Part shown: piece after piece, positions 7,434 to 15,299 of the stretch
How the letters are laid out: every line of letters begins with the position of its first letter
Numbering within the stretch: the stretch's first letter is position 1
NCBI GenBank assembly: GCA_031539425.1
Contig: JAVKLI010000029.1
Coordinates: forward strand, 1-15,719
DNA: 15,719 bases
Direction of reading: 5' to 3'
From: UBA4416 sp031539425
GTDB taxonomy: Bacteria > Bacteroidota > Bacteroidia > B-17B0 > Aurantibacillaceae
The notes under the pieces: generated by a model
What the model was told of the DNA's origin: nothing
Database searches by the model: none
The model's input: the letters and a program-made list of their open reading frames with translations, nothing else
Translations under genes and position numbers: made by a program

Positions 7434-9458
7434 TTGAAAACTATTTATTTAGTTGCCTTTTTTATCTCTTATCTTATATCTGCGTCTGCACAGCAGTTAG
7501 AGCCCCCTGTTATGAGATGTATTGATGTTTTGAATGCTGGAAGAATGTCATTTTCATGGACACCCCCTTCTGACCCAACAAACGTATTTAGCAGTTATGA
7601 AATTTTTGGGTCAAACACAGCTAATGGTACGTATACGCTTTTAAATTCAATAAATACAATTACAACCTCATCATATCTAGATATTACTGCTGATGGGGAT
7701 CAGCAAACACGCTATTATTACATTAGAACTAAAAGTAGTGCTGGTACACAAACCTCAACACCTTCTGACACAATAAATAGTGTATTTTTGAATGTAAACT
7801 ATAATCCACAAGGCATCAATTCTATTAATTGGAGCTTAATGTATAAACTACCTCAGGGCAGCGCCCTTACTTATACGCTTGATAGGCTTTATAGCCCAAG
7901 TGCTTGGACAGAACTGGCTAAAGGATTAACCACAAATTATATTGATTCTATTACACGATGCTTTGTTTCCTATATTTATAGAGTACGATTAAAAAACACT
8001 ATAGATGGGTGTTTTTCTACATCAAATACAAGAGGAGGTTCATTTACTGATAAAATAAGTCCAAAAACACCCTCTTTTAATAGCATTTCAATTAACAGCA
8101 TTGGTCAAGCAGTTTTAGGATGGAAACCTGATTTTAAAAGTGGGGCAGCAAGGTGGATTATATACAAAAAAAACAATAACGCTAATATGGTTATAGTTGA
8201 TACAACTCAACTTAACCCTAATAGTAACACCTATACCTATACATTAGCTGTTACCGGCCCAGAGACATTTGCAATTGCCGCTTTGGATTCTTGCAACAAT
8301 ACATCTACCCCTACAAATCCTCAAACTTCCATGTACTTAGCACCTATTGTATATCATGATTGTAGTAGAAGCATTAGATGCCTTTGGACGCCTTACCAAA
8401 ACATACCAAACGGCCTATTAAAATACACAATTATGGCGTCAATAAATGGCGGCCCCTATACTGCATTAGGAACTACCACACTTAATACGTATACAATAAC
8501 AGGCCTTGTTCCCACTGCAAATTATTGTATACTTATAGAAGCTTCAAATGCCACCTCTAAAATATTTGCTAATTCTAATACTCAATGTGTTAATACCAAT
8601 ACAATGGGTGGTCCTAATTATTTATATATAAAATCTGTTTCAGTACTAAATAACTTTAAAAGCATCATTACTTATACGTTAGATAACACACAGCCATACA
8701 GTGGTGTTGAACTTTACAGATCGTTAGATCAAGCTAACTATGTTAAAGTCGATTATAAACCATTTTCAACTACATCTGATTATACATTTTATGACACTAA
8801 AGTAATAAATGATAGAAGTAATTATTATTATAAGATAAAAGTATCCGATAACTGTGGTGTAGATGGCTATTTTAGTAACATCGCTGGCAACATTTTAATT
8901 ACTCAAAATAATTCAGCCTCTAAACCATTAGAAAATATAATACAATGGCAGGATTATAACAAATGGTTAGGAAATGTATTAGGGTACAATATTTTCCGTT
9001 CAAAAGGGTATCCTTTAAATTTTTTAAATATTGGATATGTAAGTTTAGGTACTACCACATTTTCTGATAATATAGAAAATGAACCATTAACAGATTCTGG
9101 CGAATATATCTATAAAATACAAGCCATGGAAGGCTTAGGTAATCCGCTTGGTTATAAAGATAGTTCAATGTCAAACATAATAACAGTATTTATAGAGTCA
9201 AATTACTTTATTCCAACCGCTTTTACACCTGAAGGCTTAAATCCTATTTGGAAACCATATATGTCGTTTTTAGTGCCTAGCACTTATAAATTAAGTATAT
9301 TTAACCGATGGGGGGGGGTGCAATTTGAAACTACAGATTTTACAAAAGGGTGGGATGGATCAGGAGCACCCATAGGGTTATATAATTTTGTATTAATATT
9401 TTCAAATTCTCGTGGCGAATACATTACTAAATTTGGGCATTTTAATTTGATAAAATAA
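7434..9458 (+). CDS. Secreted fibronectin-III-like protein with type B (CHU_C) T9SS sorting domain
   Basis: The 674-residue protein starts with a signal peptide (MKTIYLVAFF, hydrophobic core, cleavage near ASA-QQ, residues 19-20). The body, about 24-585, consists of roughly six beta-sandwich units of 90-100 residues that read like fibronectin type III folds (for example SFSWTPPSDP, then YYYIRTKSSAG). The C-terminus from about 590 is the gliding-motility-associated CHU_C domain: YFIPTAFTPEG, YKLSIFNRWGG, GWDGSGAPIGLYNFVL. This domain directs proteins through the type IX secretion system to the cell surface. The start codon is TTG at 7434; the frame has a TAA five codons upstream and no ATG, and the signal peptide fits exactly. 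A G9 tract at 9310-9318 encodes W626-V629. Function is probably adhesive or structural; no catalytic domain is visible. It has its own transcription unit after the rpsP terminator and lies 54 bp upstream of lptE. Confidence 0.88.
   Translation: MKTIYLVAFFISYLISASAQQLEPPVMRCIDVLNAGRMSFSWTPPSDPTNVFSSYEIFGSNTANGTYTLLNSINTITTSSYLDITADGDQQTRYYYIRTKSSAGTQTSTPSDTINSVFLNVNYNPQGINSINWSLMYKLPQGSALTYTLDRLYSPSAWTELAKGLTTNYIDSITRCFVSYIYRVRLKNTIDGCFSTSNTRGGSFTDKISPKTPSFNSISINSIGQAVLGWKPDFKSGAARWIIYKKNNNANMVIVDTTQLNPNSNTYTYTLAVTGPETFAIAALDSCNNTSTPTNPQTSMYLAPIVYHDCSRSIRCLWTPYQNIPNGLLKYTIMASINGGPYTALGTTTLNTYTITGLVPTANYCILIEASNATSKIFANSNTQCVNTNTMGGPNYLYIKSVSVLNNFKSIITYTLDNTQPYSGVELYRSLDQANYVKVDYKPFSTTSDYTFYDTKVINDRSNYYYKIKVSDNCGVDGYFSNIAGNILITQNNSASKPLENIIQWQDYNKWLGNVLGYNIFRSKGYPLNFLNIGYVSLGTTTFSDNIENEPLTDSGEYIYKIQAMEGLGNPLGYKDSSMSNIITVFIESNYFIPTAFTPEGLNPIWKPYMSFLVPSTYKLSIFNRWGGVQFETTDFTKGWDGSGAPIGLYNFVLIFSNSRGEYITKFGHFNLIK
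9310..9318 (+). repeat. G9 homopolymer inside the CHU_C domain
   Basis: Nine consecutive G residues occur within codons for W626, G627, G628 and V629. In DNA this AT-rich such a run is exceptional. Loss of one G leads to a stop after about 20 codons; gain of one G gives a stop almost at once (W G G G A I stop). Either change removes most of the sorting domain. Confidence 0.9.
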
Positions 9459-9512
9459 ACCTTTAGTTTATAAATTAATTATGTATAGTTATTTTAATAA
9501 TGTTATAAAAAG

Positions 9513-10031
9513 ATGAATCTATTTATAAAATTATGTTTGTTTATTTTTCTTTTAGCGCATTTTCAATTGTTAAATTCTTGTAAGGTTCGCATGTCTTTTA
9601 ATGCTGCCAATATTCCACTTGAAGCTAAAACCTTATCTGTTTTATACTTTAAAAATAATGCCACACTTGGCACACCTATTTTAAGTCAAAAGTTTACAGA
9701 ACATTTAAAAAATATCATTTCATCTCAAGTATCCTTAGCTATGATTGCTAATGGAGGCGATCTATCATTTGGAGGCGAAATTACATCTTATCAAATAACA
9801 CCAACTGCTGCGCTTGGATCAGATCAAACGGTATTAAATAGATTAACCCTTACGGTTAATGTTAGATTTGCTAATAAGTTTGATAAATCAAAAAACTTTG
9901 AAAAATCATTCTCACGATTTGCTGATTTTGCAGCTAACTCCTCCTTATCCGATGTAGAAAATAGTTTACTTAATGCAATTAACAAACAACTAGGCGAAGA
10001 TATTTTTAATTTAGCATTTAATAACTGGTAA
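9513..10031 (+). CDS. lptE: LPS assembly lipoprotein LptE, Bacteroidota type
   Basis: LptE is the outer-membrane lipoprotein that plugs the LptD barrel and helps deliver lipopolysaccharide to the cell surface. The 172-residue protein has a lipoprotein signal peptide with lipobox LNSC and lipidated Cys23. The mature part has the features of the Bacteroidota LptE family: IPLEAKTLSVLYFKN, SQKFTEHLKNIISSQ, a GGDLSFGGEITSY segment, NRLTLTVNVRF and FEKSFSRFADF. The ATG follows an A-rich leader. The next gene starts 2 bp after its stop, so they are translated from one message. The neighbours, a TPR protein and secG, are the ones usually found beside lptE in this phylum. Confidence 0.9.
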   Translation: MNLFIKLCLFIFLLAHFQLLNSCKVRMSFNAANIPLEAKTLSVLYFKNNATLGTPILSQKFTEHLKNIISSQVSLAMIANGGDLSFGGEITSYQITPTAALGSDQTVLNRLTLTVNVRFANKFDKSKNFEKSFSRFADFAANSSLSDVENSLLNAINKQLGEDIFNLAFNNW

Positions 10032-10033
10032 CA

Positions 10034-11056
10034 ATGCAATTAACTCAATTTTATAATTTATTATTTTCTTCAAATTATATTTCTAATTTGGATAGAATAG
10101 CGCTTGAAAAAGTTGTAAAAATATACCCATTTTTTGAAACAGCTCAGCACTTACTCACAAAATCTTTAAATCAAAATAACGCTCCAATTTATGCTTATCA
10201 GCTTAAAAAATCGGCCATTATTGCAAAAAATAGAAACATATTACAGCAATTTATTTATCAAAAAACAAACGAAAATAATAGGTCTAACCCTTTATTTTCA
10301 ATAATAGAAAAAGTAGAAGTTCAAGCAGCAATTGAACCTAGTTTTTATAATGATCAAATTACAGAGCTAAACAAAAATCAACACGCCACAGATGTTTCAA
10401 AAACAAATATTATTTATGAAATTATAAAAAACACAGTACCATTACAGGTTCCAAATCAAAATGCAGTTAATGCCGAACCTATTGAACATATAGAGCAAGT
10501 GGCCGTTCAAAAAATTAGTGAAGAAATACAAAAACAAAATAATAGTACAGAAAAGGAAAGAGAGAATCATTCTGATATGTTAGAAAAAGAGTTAAATCAC
10601 AGTTTGGTTCATTCTTATGTGCAAGCATCTATTGAAAATATTCAACATAAAAATTCAGATTTAGCTGATTACAACCCATTTACAGGTTGGTTAAAAAAAA
10701 TATCACAACCATTATCAACTTCTCTTCAACGGAATGGACAGGAATTGCATGAATATAACATCGTTGAAACTGAAAAATATCAAAAACTACAAAATGATGA
10801 GATTATTAATAAAATAATTGATGCCGATCCTGGTAAAATTAAATTAAATACTAAAAAGTTTTTTTCACCATTGTTAAATGCAAAAGAGAGCCTAAAAGAA
10901 AATGAGCATTTAGTTACAGAAACACTAGCTAAAATTTATGCTATGCAAGGAAATATTTCAAAATCTATAAGAGCATTTGAAATTTTATCTTTGAAATATC
11001 CGCAAAAAAGTACTTACTTTGCAGCGCAAATTGAAAAATTGAAATCAAATAAATAA
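10034..11056 (+). CDS. Conserved Bacteroidota TPR-like protein between lptE and secG
   Basis: No biochemical function is known to me. The 340-residue protein has a helical N-terminal region (about 1-80) with the pattern LEKVVKIYPFFETAQHLLTKS and AYQLKKSAIIAKNR, a Gln/Asn/Glu-rich, probably disordered middle (about 85-205), and a conserved C-terminal region from about 205. The latter contains YNPFTGWLKK, a KKFFSPLLNAKESL segment, and one clear TPR-type helix pair, LVTETLAKIYAMQGNISKSI followed by RAFEILSLKYPQKS. No signal peptide or membrane segment is visible, so it is probably cytoplasmic. This family recurs in Bacteroidota in the same position. It starts 2 bp after lptE and ends 8 bp before secG, which suggests an operon and a role linked to envelope biogenesis, though that is inference. 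Confidence 0.85.
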   Translation: MQLTQFYNLLFSSNYISNLDRIALEKVVKIYPFFETAQHLLTKSLNQNNAPIYAYQLKKSAIIAKNRNILQQFIYQKTNENNRSNPLFSIIEKVEVQAAIEPSFYNDQITELNKNQHATDVSKTNIIYEIIKNTVPLQVPNQNAVNAEPIEHIEQVAVQKISEEIQKQNNSTEKERENHSDMLEKELNHSLVHSYVQASIENIQHKNSDLADYNPFTGWLKKISQPLSTSLQRNGQELHEYNIVETEKYQKLQNDEIINKIIDADPGKIKLNTKKFFSPLLNAKESLKENEHLVTETLAKIYAMQGNISKSIRAFEILSLKYPQKSTYFAAQIEKLKSNK

Positions 11057-11064
11057 ACATACTC

Positions 11065-11391
11065 ATGGCACAAATTTTAGTTATAGGAATTGTATTATCA
11101 AGCATACTACTAGTTTTGGTAGTGCTAATTCAAAACTCAAAAGGTGGCGGTATTTCAAGTAATTTTACATCGGCTAATCAAATTATGGGTGCAAGAAGGG
11201 GCAGTGATGTTATTGAAAAAACAACTTGGACCTTATCAATTGTGTTACTTATTTGTTGTGTACTAGCCGCACCTAAAACTTCAGGCGCTTTAGATGGGGC
11301 AGATGAATCGATAACTAAGCAAAAAGCAACTAATGCTGTAGCGCCTCAACAAGCACCAATTCAGCAATCAGCTGCTCCAAGTGGTAAATAA
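11065..11391 (+). CDS. secG: Preprotein translocase subunit SecG
   Basis: SecG is the small accessory subunit of the SecYEG channel in the inner membrane. The 108-residue protein has two membrane helices (about 3-22 and 54-70) joined by the family loop VLIQNSKGGGISSNFTSANQ, then MGARRGSDVIEKTTW. The C-terminal 35 residues are a Gln/Ala/Pro-rich tail with no clear role. The ATG is 8 bp after the TPR gene. No T-tailed terminator follows, and clpP begins 167 bp later from its own promoter. Confidence 0.95.
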   Translation: MAQILVIGIVLSSILLVLVVLIQNSKGGGISSNFTSANQIMGARRGSDVIEKTTWTLSIVLLICCVLAAPKTSGALDGADESITKQKATNAVAPQQAPIQQSAAPSGK

Positions 11392-11508
11392 AAAACCACT
11401 AAATTGCTTAGTAATTTTTTACTAATACTTTAAAATTTTATACTTTTTAGTAAATTGTCTTATAAAGTTATTTAAAATTTATAACATTTACTTGCTCATA
11501 AGTTTCAT

Positions 11509-11538
11509 TTGTTATACCCAATCCTTAATATATATTTG
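11509..11538 (+). promoter_or_regulatory. Consensus Bacteroidota promoter of clpP
   Basis: TTG at 11509-11511, 19 bp of spacer, then TATATTTG at 11531-11538 matches the TTG/TAnnTTTG -33/-7 consensus of the primary sigma factor in this phylum without a mismatch. The ATG of clpP is 20 bp further, so the leader would be about 14 nt. This is the best promoter in the window. Confidence 0.68.
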
Positions 11539-11558
11539 AGTTTTCAAAATAATATATT

Positions 11559-12239
11559 ATGCAAAATCAAGATGAATTTAAAAAATATGCTACAAAGCAT
11601 GTAGGGATTAATAGTTTAACCTTTGATGATTATACATCTGCCTTTACAAAGGGTATCAAAAACTTAACACCAAATATTATCGAAGAAAGGCAGTTAAACG
11701 TATCAGTTTTAGATGTGTTTTCGAGGTTAATGATGGATCGTATTATTTTTTTAGGCACAGGTATTAATGATCAGGTTGCAAATATAGTGCAAGCTCAGTT
11801 GTTATTTTTAGAATCAATAGATCCTAAAAAAGACATCCAAATTTATATCAATTCTCCAGGAGGTTCTGTTTATGCAGGATTGGGAATATATGATACGATG
11901 CAAATTATTAAGCCAGATGTAGCCACTATTTGCACTGGAATGGCAGCCAGTATGGGTGCGGTGCTTCAATGCGCTGGTACAAAAGGAAAGCGAACTGCTT
12001 TAAAACACGCCCGTATAATGATTCACCAACCCTTGGGGGGCGCAGAAGGTCAAGCATCAGACATTGAAATTACAGCAAGAGAAATTCAGAAACTCAAAAA
12101 AGAATTATACGAAATTATTGCGACGCACAGTGGTCAAACCTACGAAAAAGTATGGGCAGATAGCGATAGAGATTATTGGATGACTGCTCAAGAAGCCCAT
12201 AATTATGGGATGATAGACGAAGTGTTAATTAAAAAATAA
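11559..12239 (+). CDS. clpP: ATP-dependent Clp protease proteolytic subunit
   Basis: ClpP forms the 14-subunit proteolytic chamber that works with ClpX or ClpA/C unfoldases in the cytoplasm. The 226-residue protein carries the catalytic triad: Ser131 in GMAASMGAVL, His156 in ARIMIHQPLGG, and Asp205 in SDRDYWMTAQEA. The oxyanion and handle segments, INSPGGSVYAGLGIYDTMQ and ASDIEITAREI, are intact. About 35 N-terminal residues precede the core and are probably removed by self-cleavage. Transcription appears to start from the promoter at 11509-11538, separate from secG. clpX is not next to it: the following gene converges on clpP with one base between the stop codons. Confidence 0.97.
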   Translation: MQNQDEFKKYATKHVGINSLTFDDYTSAFTKGIKNLTPNIIEERQLNVSVLDVFSRLMMDRIIFLGTGINDQVANIVQAQLLFLESIDPKKDIQIYINSPGGSVYAGLGIYDTMQIIKPDVATICTGMAASMGAVLQCAGTKGKRTALKHARIMIHQPLGGAEGQASDIEITAREIQKLKKELYEIIATHSGQTYEKVWADSDRDYWMTAQEAHNYGMIDEVLIKK

Positions 12240-12240
12240 A

Positions 12241-13044
12241 TTATTTTAATAATAATTCTTTTGTTAAAATAACAATGCCCATTATCAAAATCATCCAACC
12301 AAAAATGGGCTTCAATTGTGCGCTAGAAATTTTTGAAACTATTTTTAAGCCAATTAAAATGCCTATTACTGAAAAGGTAGAGTAAAGCATTAAAAACTTC
12401 CAGTTAAGTTGAGTGTTTTGCAAACTACCAATAAAACCAATTGCAGCGTTTAGTGATATTATAACTAAAGATGTAGATGCAGCCTGTTGCATAGTTATAT
12501 GTGCCGCATAAACTAATAAAGGAATAATTAAAAACCCACCTCCTACACCTATAATTCCACTAATAACTCCTAAAACAGTACCATATAAAATTAAAGTTTG
12601 GTTTCTAATCTTTTCTTTGTTGATTGTTGCAGTGGTTTGTTTGTTGGCTGTTACAATTGCTTGTTTTTTAATCATTGCATAAGCAGCAAATATCATTAAC
12701 ACAGAAAATAATATCATGATAAATGTATTTTTTGTAAGCCAATTATCAATTATTATGTCAGGAATAATAGGTAAAATAAAAACTCTTGTAACAAATACAG
12801 CTATAATACTGGCTATACCAAAATAAATTACAGATTGAAAATGCGTTTGTTTGTTTTTAAAATTTTGCAAACTTCCAATAAATGCAGTGATAAAAACAAT
12901 AAAAAAAGAGTACGTTGTAGCTGAAATAGGCTTTATATTTAGTAAGTATACTAAAATTGGGATTGTAAAAATTGACCCTCCACTACCTAAAATACCAAAT
13001 AAAGTACCAACCAAAAGAGATGCTATATAACCTATAATTTCCAT
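12241..13044 (-). CDS. TSUP (TauE/SafE) family permease
   Basis: This 267-residue, strongly hydrophobic protein has about eight membrane helices in two homologous halves. Each half opens with the family's Gly-rich motif: LFGILGSGGSIFTIPILVYL (about 15-34) and ISGIIGVGGGFLIIPLLVYA (161-180). Each motif is followed by a matching STSLV/SATTYSFF and FIGSLQN stretch (for example 56-62 and 204-210). TSUP proteins move sulfite, sulfoacetate, thiosulfate or other small organosulfur anions across the inner membrane. The substrate here cannot be read from the sequence, and no sulfur-metabolism gene is adjacent. The ATG is 8 bp from an 18-bp perfect palindrome, a likely operator. The gene converges on clpP and diverges from tdh. 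Confidence 0.9.
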   Translation of the reverse strand: MEIIGYIASLLVGTLFGILGSGGSIFTIPILVYLLNIKPISATTYSFFIVFITAFIGSLQNFKNKQTHFQSVIYFGIASIIAVFVTRVFILPIIPDIIIDNWLTKNTFIMILFSVLMIFAAYAMIKKQAIVTANKQTTATINKEKIRNQTLILYGTVLGVISGIIGVGGGFLIIPLLVYAAHITMQQAASTSLVIISLNAAIGFIGSLQNTQLNWKFLMLYSTFSVIGILIGLKIVSKISSAQLKPIFGWMILIMGIVILTKELLLK

Positions 13045-13051
13045 TACTTAT

Positions 13052-13069
13052 TTTGCAGTTAACTGCAAA
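13052..13069. promoter_or_regulatory. 18-bp perfect palindrome, likely operator
   Basis: TTTGCAGTTAACTGCAAA is a gapless perfect palindrome centred between 13060 and 13061, 8 bp upstream of the permease ATG. A further copy of the half-site GCAGTT lies at 13071-13076, so three half-sites occur in 22 bp. On the permease strand the outer TTTG also completes TGCCTTTG (13066-13073), one mismatch from a -7 element. A bound dimer would then cover the promoter. Having no loop, it suits a dimeric DNA-binding protein rather than an RNA hairpin. Confidence 0.6.
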
Positions 13070-13163
13070 GGCAGTTTTTGTTTGGCCAATTTACATATTG
13101 TTACTGTAATTTTATACAACTATTTTTTATTAAAATAAAATGAAGCACAATTAAATACCTTGC

Positions 13164-13171
13164 TATTTTTG
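13164..13171 (+). promoter_or_regulatory. Candidate -7 element of tdh
   Basis: TATTTTTG matches TAnnTTTG exactly and ends 18 bp before the tdh ATG at 13190, which would give a leader of about 12 nt. There is no clear TTG at -33. The position also supports the ATG at 13190 over the upstream TTG at 13160, which would lie before this element. Confidence 0.38.
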
Positions 13172-13189
13172 CCCTTCATTTTTTTTACC

Positions 13190-14137
13190 ATGAACACATC
13201 TGAAAAAATATTAGTTATTGGTGCCGGCGGACAAATAGGTGCAGAATTAACAGAAGGATTAAATAATTTATTTGGTGTTAAATCTGTAATAGTTTCAGAT
13301 ATTAAACCTATAACTTCGTTACCGTATAATACTTTTGAAAAATTAGATGTATTAAATTTTGAAGCGCTTAAAATGTGTGTAAAAAACCATAACATCACAC
13401 AAATATATTTATTAGCCGCTTTATTATCTGCTACAGGAGAACAAAATCCAATGCTGGCATGGCAACTCAATATGCAAGGGTTGTTAAACGTATTAGAATT
13501 GGCAAAAGAAAAGTTGATTTCAAAAGTGTTTTGGCCTAGCTCTATTGCTGTGTTTGGATCAACAACACCAAAACAAAATACACCACAGCACACAATCATG
13601 GAGCCAGAAACCGTTTACGGTATTAGCAAACAAGCGGGTGAAAGATGGTGCGAGTGGTATTTTAATAAATATAATGTAGATGTAAGAAGTATTAGATACC
13701 CAGGAATTATTGGATGGAAAACACAACCAGGAGGTGGTACTACTGATTACGCAATTCACATATTTTATGAAGCATTAAAATCTAAACAATACACTTGTTT
13801 TTTAGATGAAACCACAGAATTACCAATGATACATATGGATGATGCTATACAAGCAACCCTTCAACTGATGCAAGCCCCTGCTCAAAATGTAAAAATTAGA
13901 AGTAGTTATAATTTGTCTGGTCTTAGTTTTTCGCCAAAAACCATTGCTGATGAAATTAAAAAACATATTCCAGATTTTAAAATGATGTATCAACCAGATT
14001 TTAGACAAGCTATTGCTAACACTTGGCCTTGTAGCATTAATGACACAAATGCTCAACAAGACTGGGGGTGGAAGCCTCAATTTAATTTAAGTGCATTGGT
14101 TGAAAATATGATCATCAATTTAAAAGCAAACGTATGA
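13190..14137 (+). CDS. tdh: L-threonine 3-dehydrogenase, SDR (epimerase-like) type
   Basis: The enzyme oxidises L-threonine with NAD+ to 2-amino-3-ketobutyrate, the first step of threonine breakdown to glycine and acetyl-CoA. The 315-residue protein is of the extended SDR type. It has a Rossmann NAD site GAGGQIG (11-17), an acidic cap SDIKP (36-40), NAD-contacting LLAALLSATGE (74-84), catalytic Ser in PSS (116-118), and YGISK (Y143, K147). IRYPGIIGWKT and the GGGTTDYAIHIFYEA stretch are typical of the Bacteroidota threonine dehydrogenases rather than of sugar epimerases. I chose the ATG at 13190: an in-frame TTG at 13160 would add ten residues ahead of MNTSEKILVIG, which spoils the usual start and precedes the promoter. 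The kbl partner is not in the window. Stop codons of tdh and the convergent pabB are one base apart. Confidence 0.85.
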   Translation: MNTSEKILVIGAGGQIGAELTEGLNNLFGVKSVIVSDIKPITSLPYNTFEKLDVLNFEALKMCVKNHNITQIYLLAALLSATGEQNPMLAWQLNMQGLLNVLELAKEKLISKVFWPSSIAVFGSTTPKQNTPQHTIMEPETVYGISKQAGERWCEWYFNKYNVDVRSIRYPGIIGWKTQPGGGTTDYAIHIFYEALKSKQYTCFLDETTELPMIHMDDAIQATLQLMQAPAQNVKIRSSYNLSGLSFSPKTIADEIKKHIPDFKMMYQPDFRQAIANTWPCSINDTNAQQDWGWKPQFNLSALVENMIINLKANV

Positions 14138-14138
14138 T

Positions 14139-15299
14139 TTAGTTTGAAGCATTTGCCAGCACCGCATCTATAAGTGCTTTTGCTTTTAATAAACACTCTT
14201 CATACTCTTCATCTGGATTACTAAATATCGTAATGGCACTACCTACCGAAAAACTCAAACATTGTTTTTGTTCATTATAAAAAACACTTCTAATCAATAC
14301 ATTTAGTTTAAAATCTAAATTTGTTTCTATATACCCCAATGCTCCAGAATAGGCGTTTCTATTAATAATTTCTGATTCATTAATATGTTCAATGGCTTGT
14401 AATTTTGGAGCACCCGTCATGCTAGGCATAGGAAACGTGGCGTAAATAATGTCTGTAAATGTAATGTTGCTATCAATTTTACAACGCACAGTGCTTACCA
14501 TTTGATGCACTTGCTTAAAACTTTCAATGTTAAAAAGCTTTGAAACCTTAACAGAATTTTGCTTTGCAATTTTTGAAAAATCATTTCTACAAACATCTAC
14601 AACCATTACATTTTCTGTTTTATCTTTTAAGCTATTTTTTAAATTATCTTTTAAAATCATATCTTGTTGGCTTTGTAACCCCCTTTTAATAGTGCCTTTA
14701 ATAGGTTTAGTTACTAAATTATTTTTATGTTTTTGTAAAAACAATTCAGGACTTGATGAAATAATCCAATGTTTATCAAATTTGGCTAAGGCCGAATACG
14801 GCGCTTTACTTATTGAGTTTAAACGAATGTAGAGTTCAATAGGATTAATAGATATATTTTCAATAACAAACGGGAAACAAAAATTGATTTCATAAATAGT
14901 ACCTTGTTGAATTTTTTGTTTTAACTCCTTAATGTGAGTTACATATTCTGATTTAGAAATTAAAGGCTTTATTGCTTTTTGATTGAATGAATCTGTTAGG
15001 TTAAAATTAGTAGAATTAAAGAGCTTAGAATTTAATTTAATTTTTTTTTCTACCGGAACAAACAGTTTGTTTGGAAAAATTAAAAGATTATTTTTTTTGA
15101 ATTTTATTTTTTTTAATTGCGTTTGAAAATCATAACTCAAAAAGGTAATGTAATCTTCATTAATTTTTGGTGCATTATGAGGTTTTTGATTTGAAACTAA
15201 TATTTGATTTTTAAACCCTTGTTTATGCCCATTGTTATTATATAATACGGCATATTTATTTTCTAAAAAATAAGATTGCAAGGAAGCTACTATTTTCAC
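14139..15299 (-). CDS. pabB: Aminodeoxychorismate synthase component I
   Basis: PabB converts chorismate with ammonia into 4-amino-4-deoxychorismate for folate synthesis. The 386-residue protein contains the chorismate-binding fold from about 115 on: GTIYEINFCFPF, SSSPELFL (181-188), PIKGTIKRG (199-207), VVDVCRNDF (233-241), VHQMVSTV (264-271), MTGAPKLQAI (294-303), SGALGYIE (318-325) and SVGSAITIFSNPDEEYEE. The Lys in PIKGT (K201) is the covalent nucleophile of PabB; anthranilate synthases (TrpE) have Ala there, so PabB is preferred. The N-terminal 110 residues are short and divergent. The start is GTG; a TAA lies seven codons upstream and no ATG occurs between. No glutamine amidotransferase (PabA/TrpG) or PabC gene is adjacent. 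DVCRND departs slightly from the common DLVRND. Confidence 0.9.
   Translation of the reverse strand: MKIVASLQSYFLENKYAVLYNNNGHKQGFKNQILVSNQKPHNAPKINEDYITFLSYDFQTQLKKIKFKKNNLLIFPNKLFVPVEKKIKLNSKLFNSTNFNLTDSFNQKAIKPLISKSEYVTHIKELKQKIQQGTIYEINFCFPFVIENISINPIELYIRLNSISKAPYSALAKFDKHWIISSSPELFLQKHKNNLVTKPIKGTIKRGLQSQQDMILKDNLKNSLKDKTENVMVVDVCRNDFSKIAKQNSVKVSKLFNIESFKQVHQMVSTVRCKIDSNITFTDIIYATFPMPSMTGAPKLQAIEHINESEIINRNAYSGALGYIETNLDFKLNVLIRSVFYNEQKQCLSFSVGSAITIFSNPDEEYEECLLKAKALIDAVLANASN

Noticed and set aside
11408..11425. Inverted repeat TTAGTAA/TTACTAA after secG as a terminator
   Set aside because: The 7-bp stem is weak and no T tract follows it.
13160..13189. TTG at 13160 as the start of the threonine dehydrogenase
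   Set aside because: It would add ten hydrophobic residues before the normal SDR start and lies upstream of the best -7 element; the ATG at 13190 fits the family.
13120..13759. Minus-strand frames opposite the threonine dehydrogenase
   Set aside because: They are shadows of a strongly conserved plus-strand gene and have no protein-like features.
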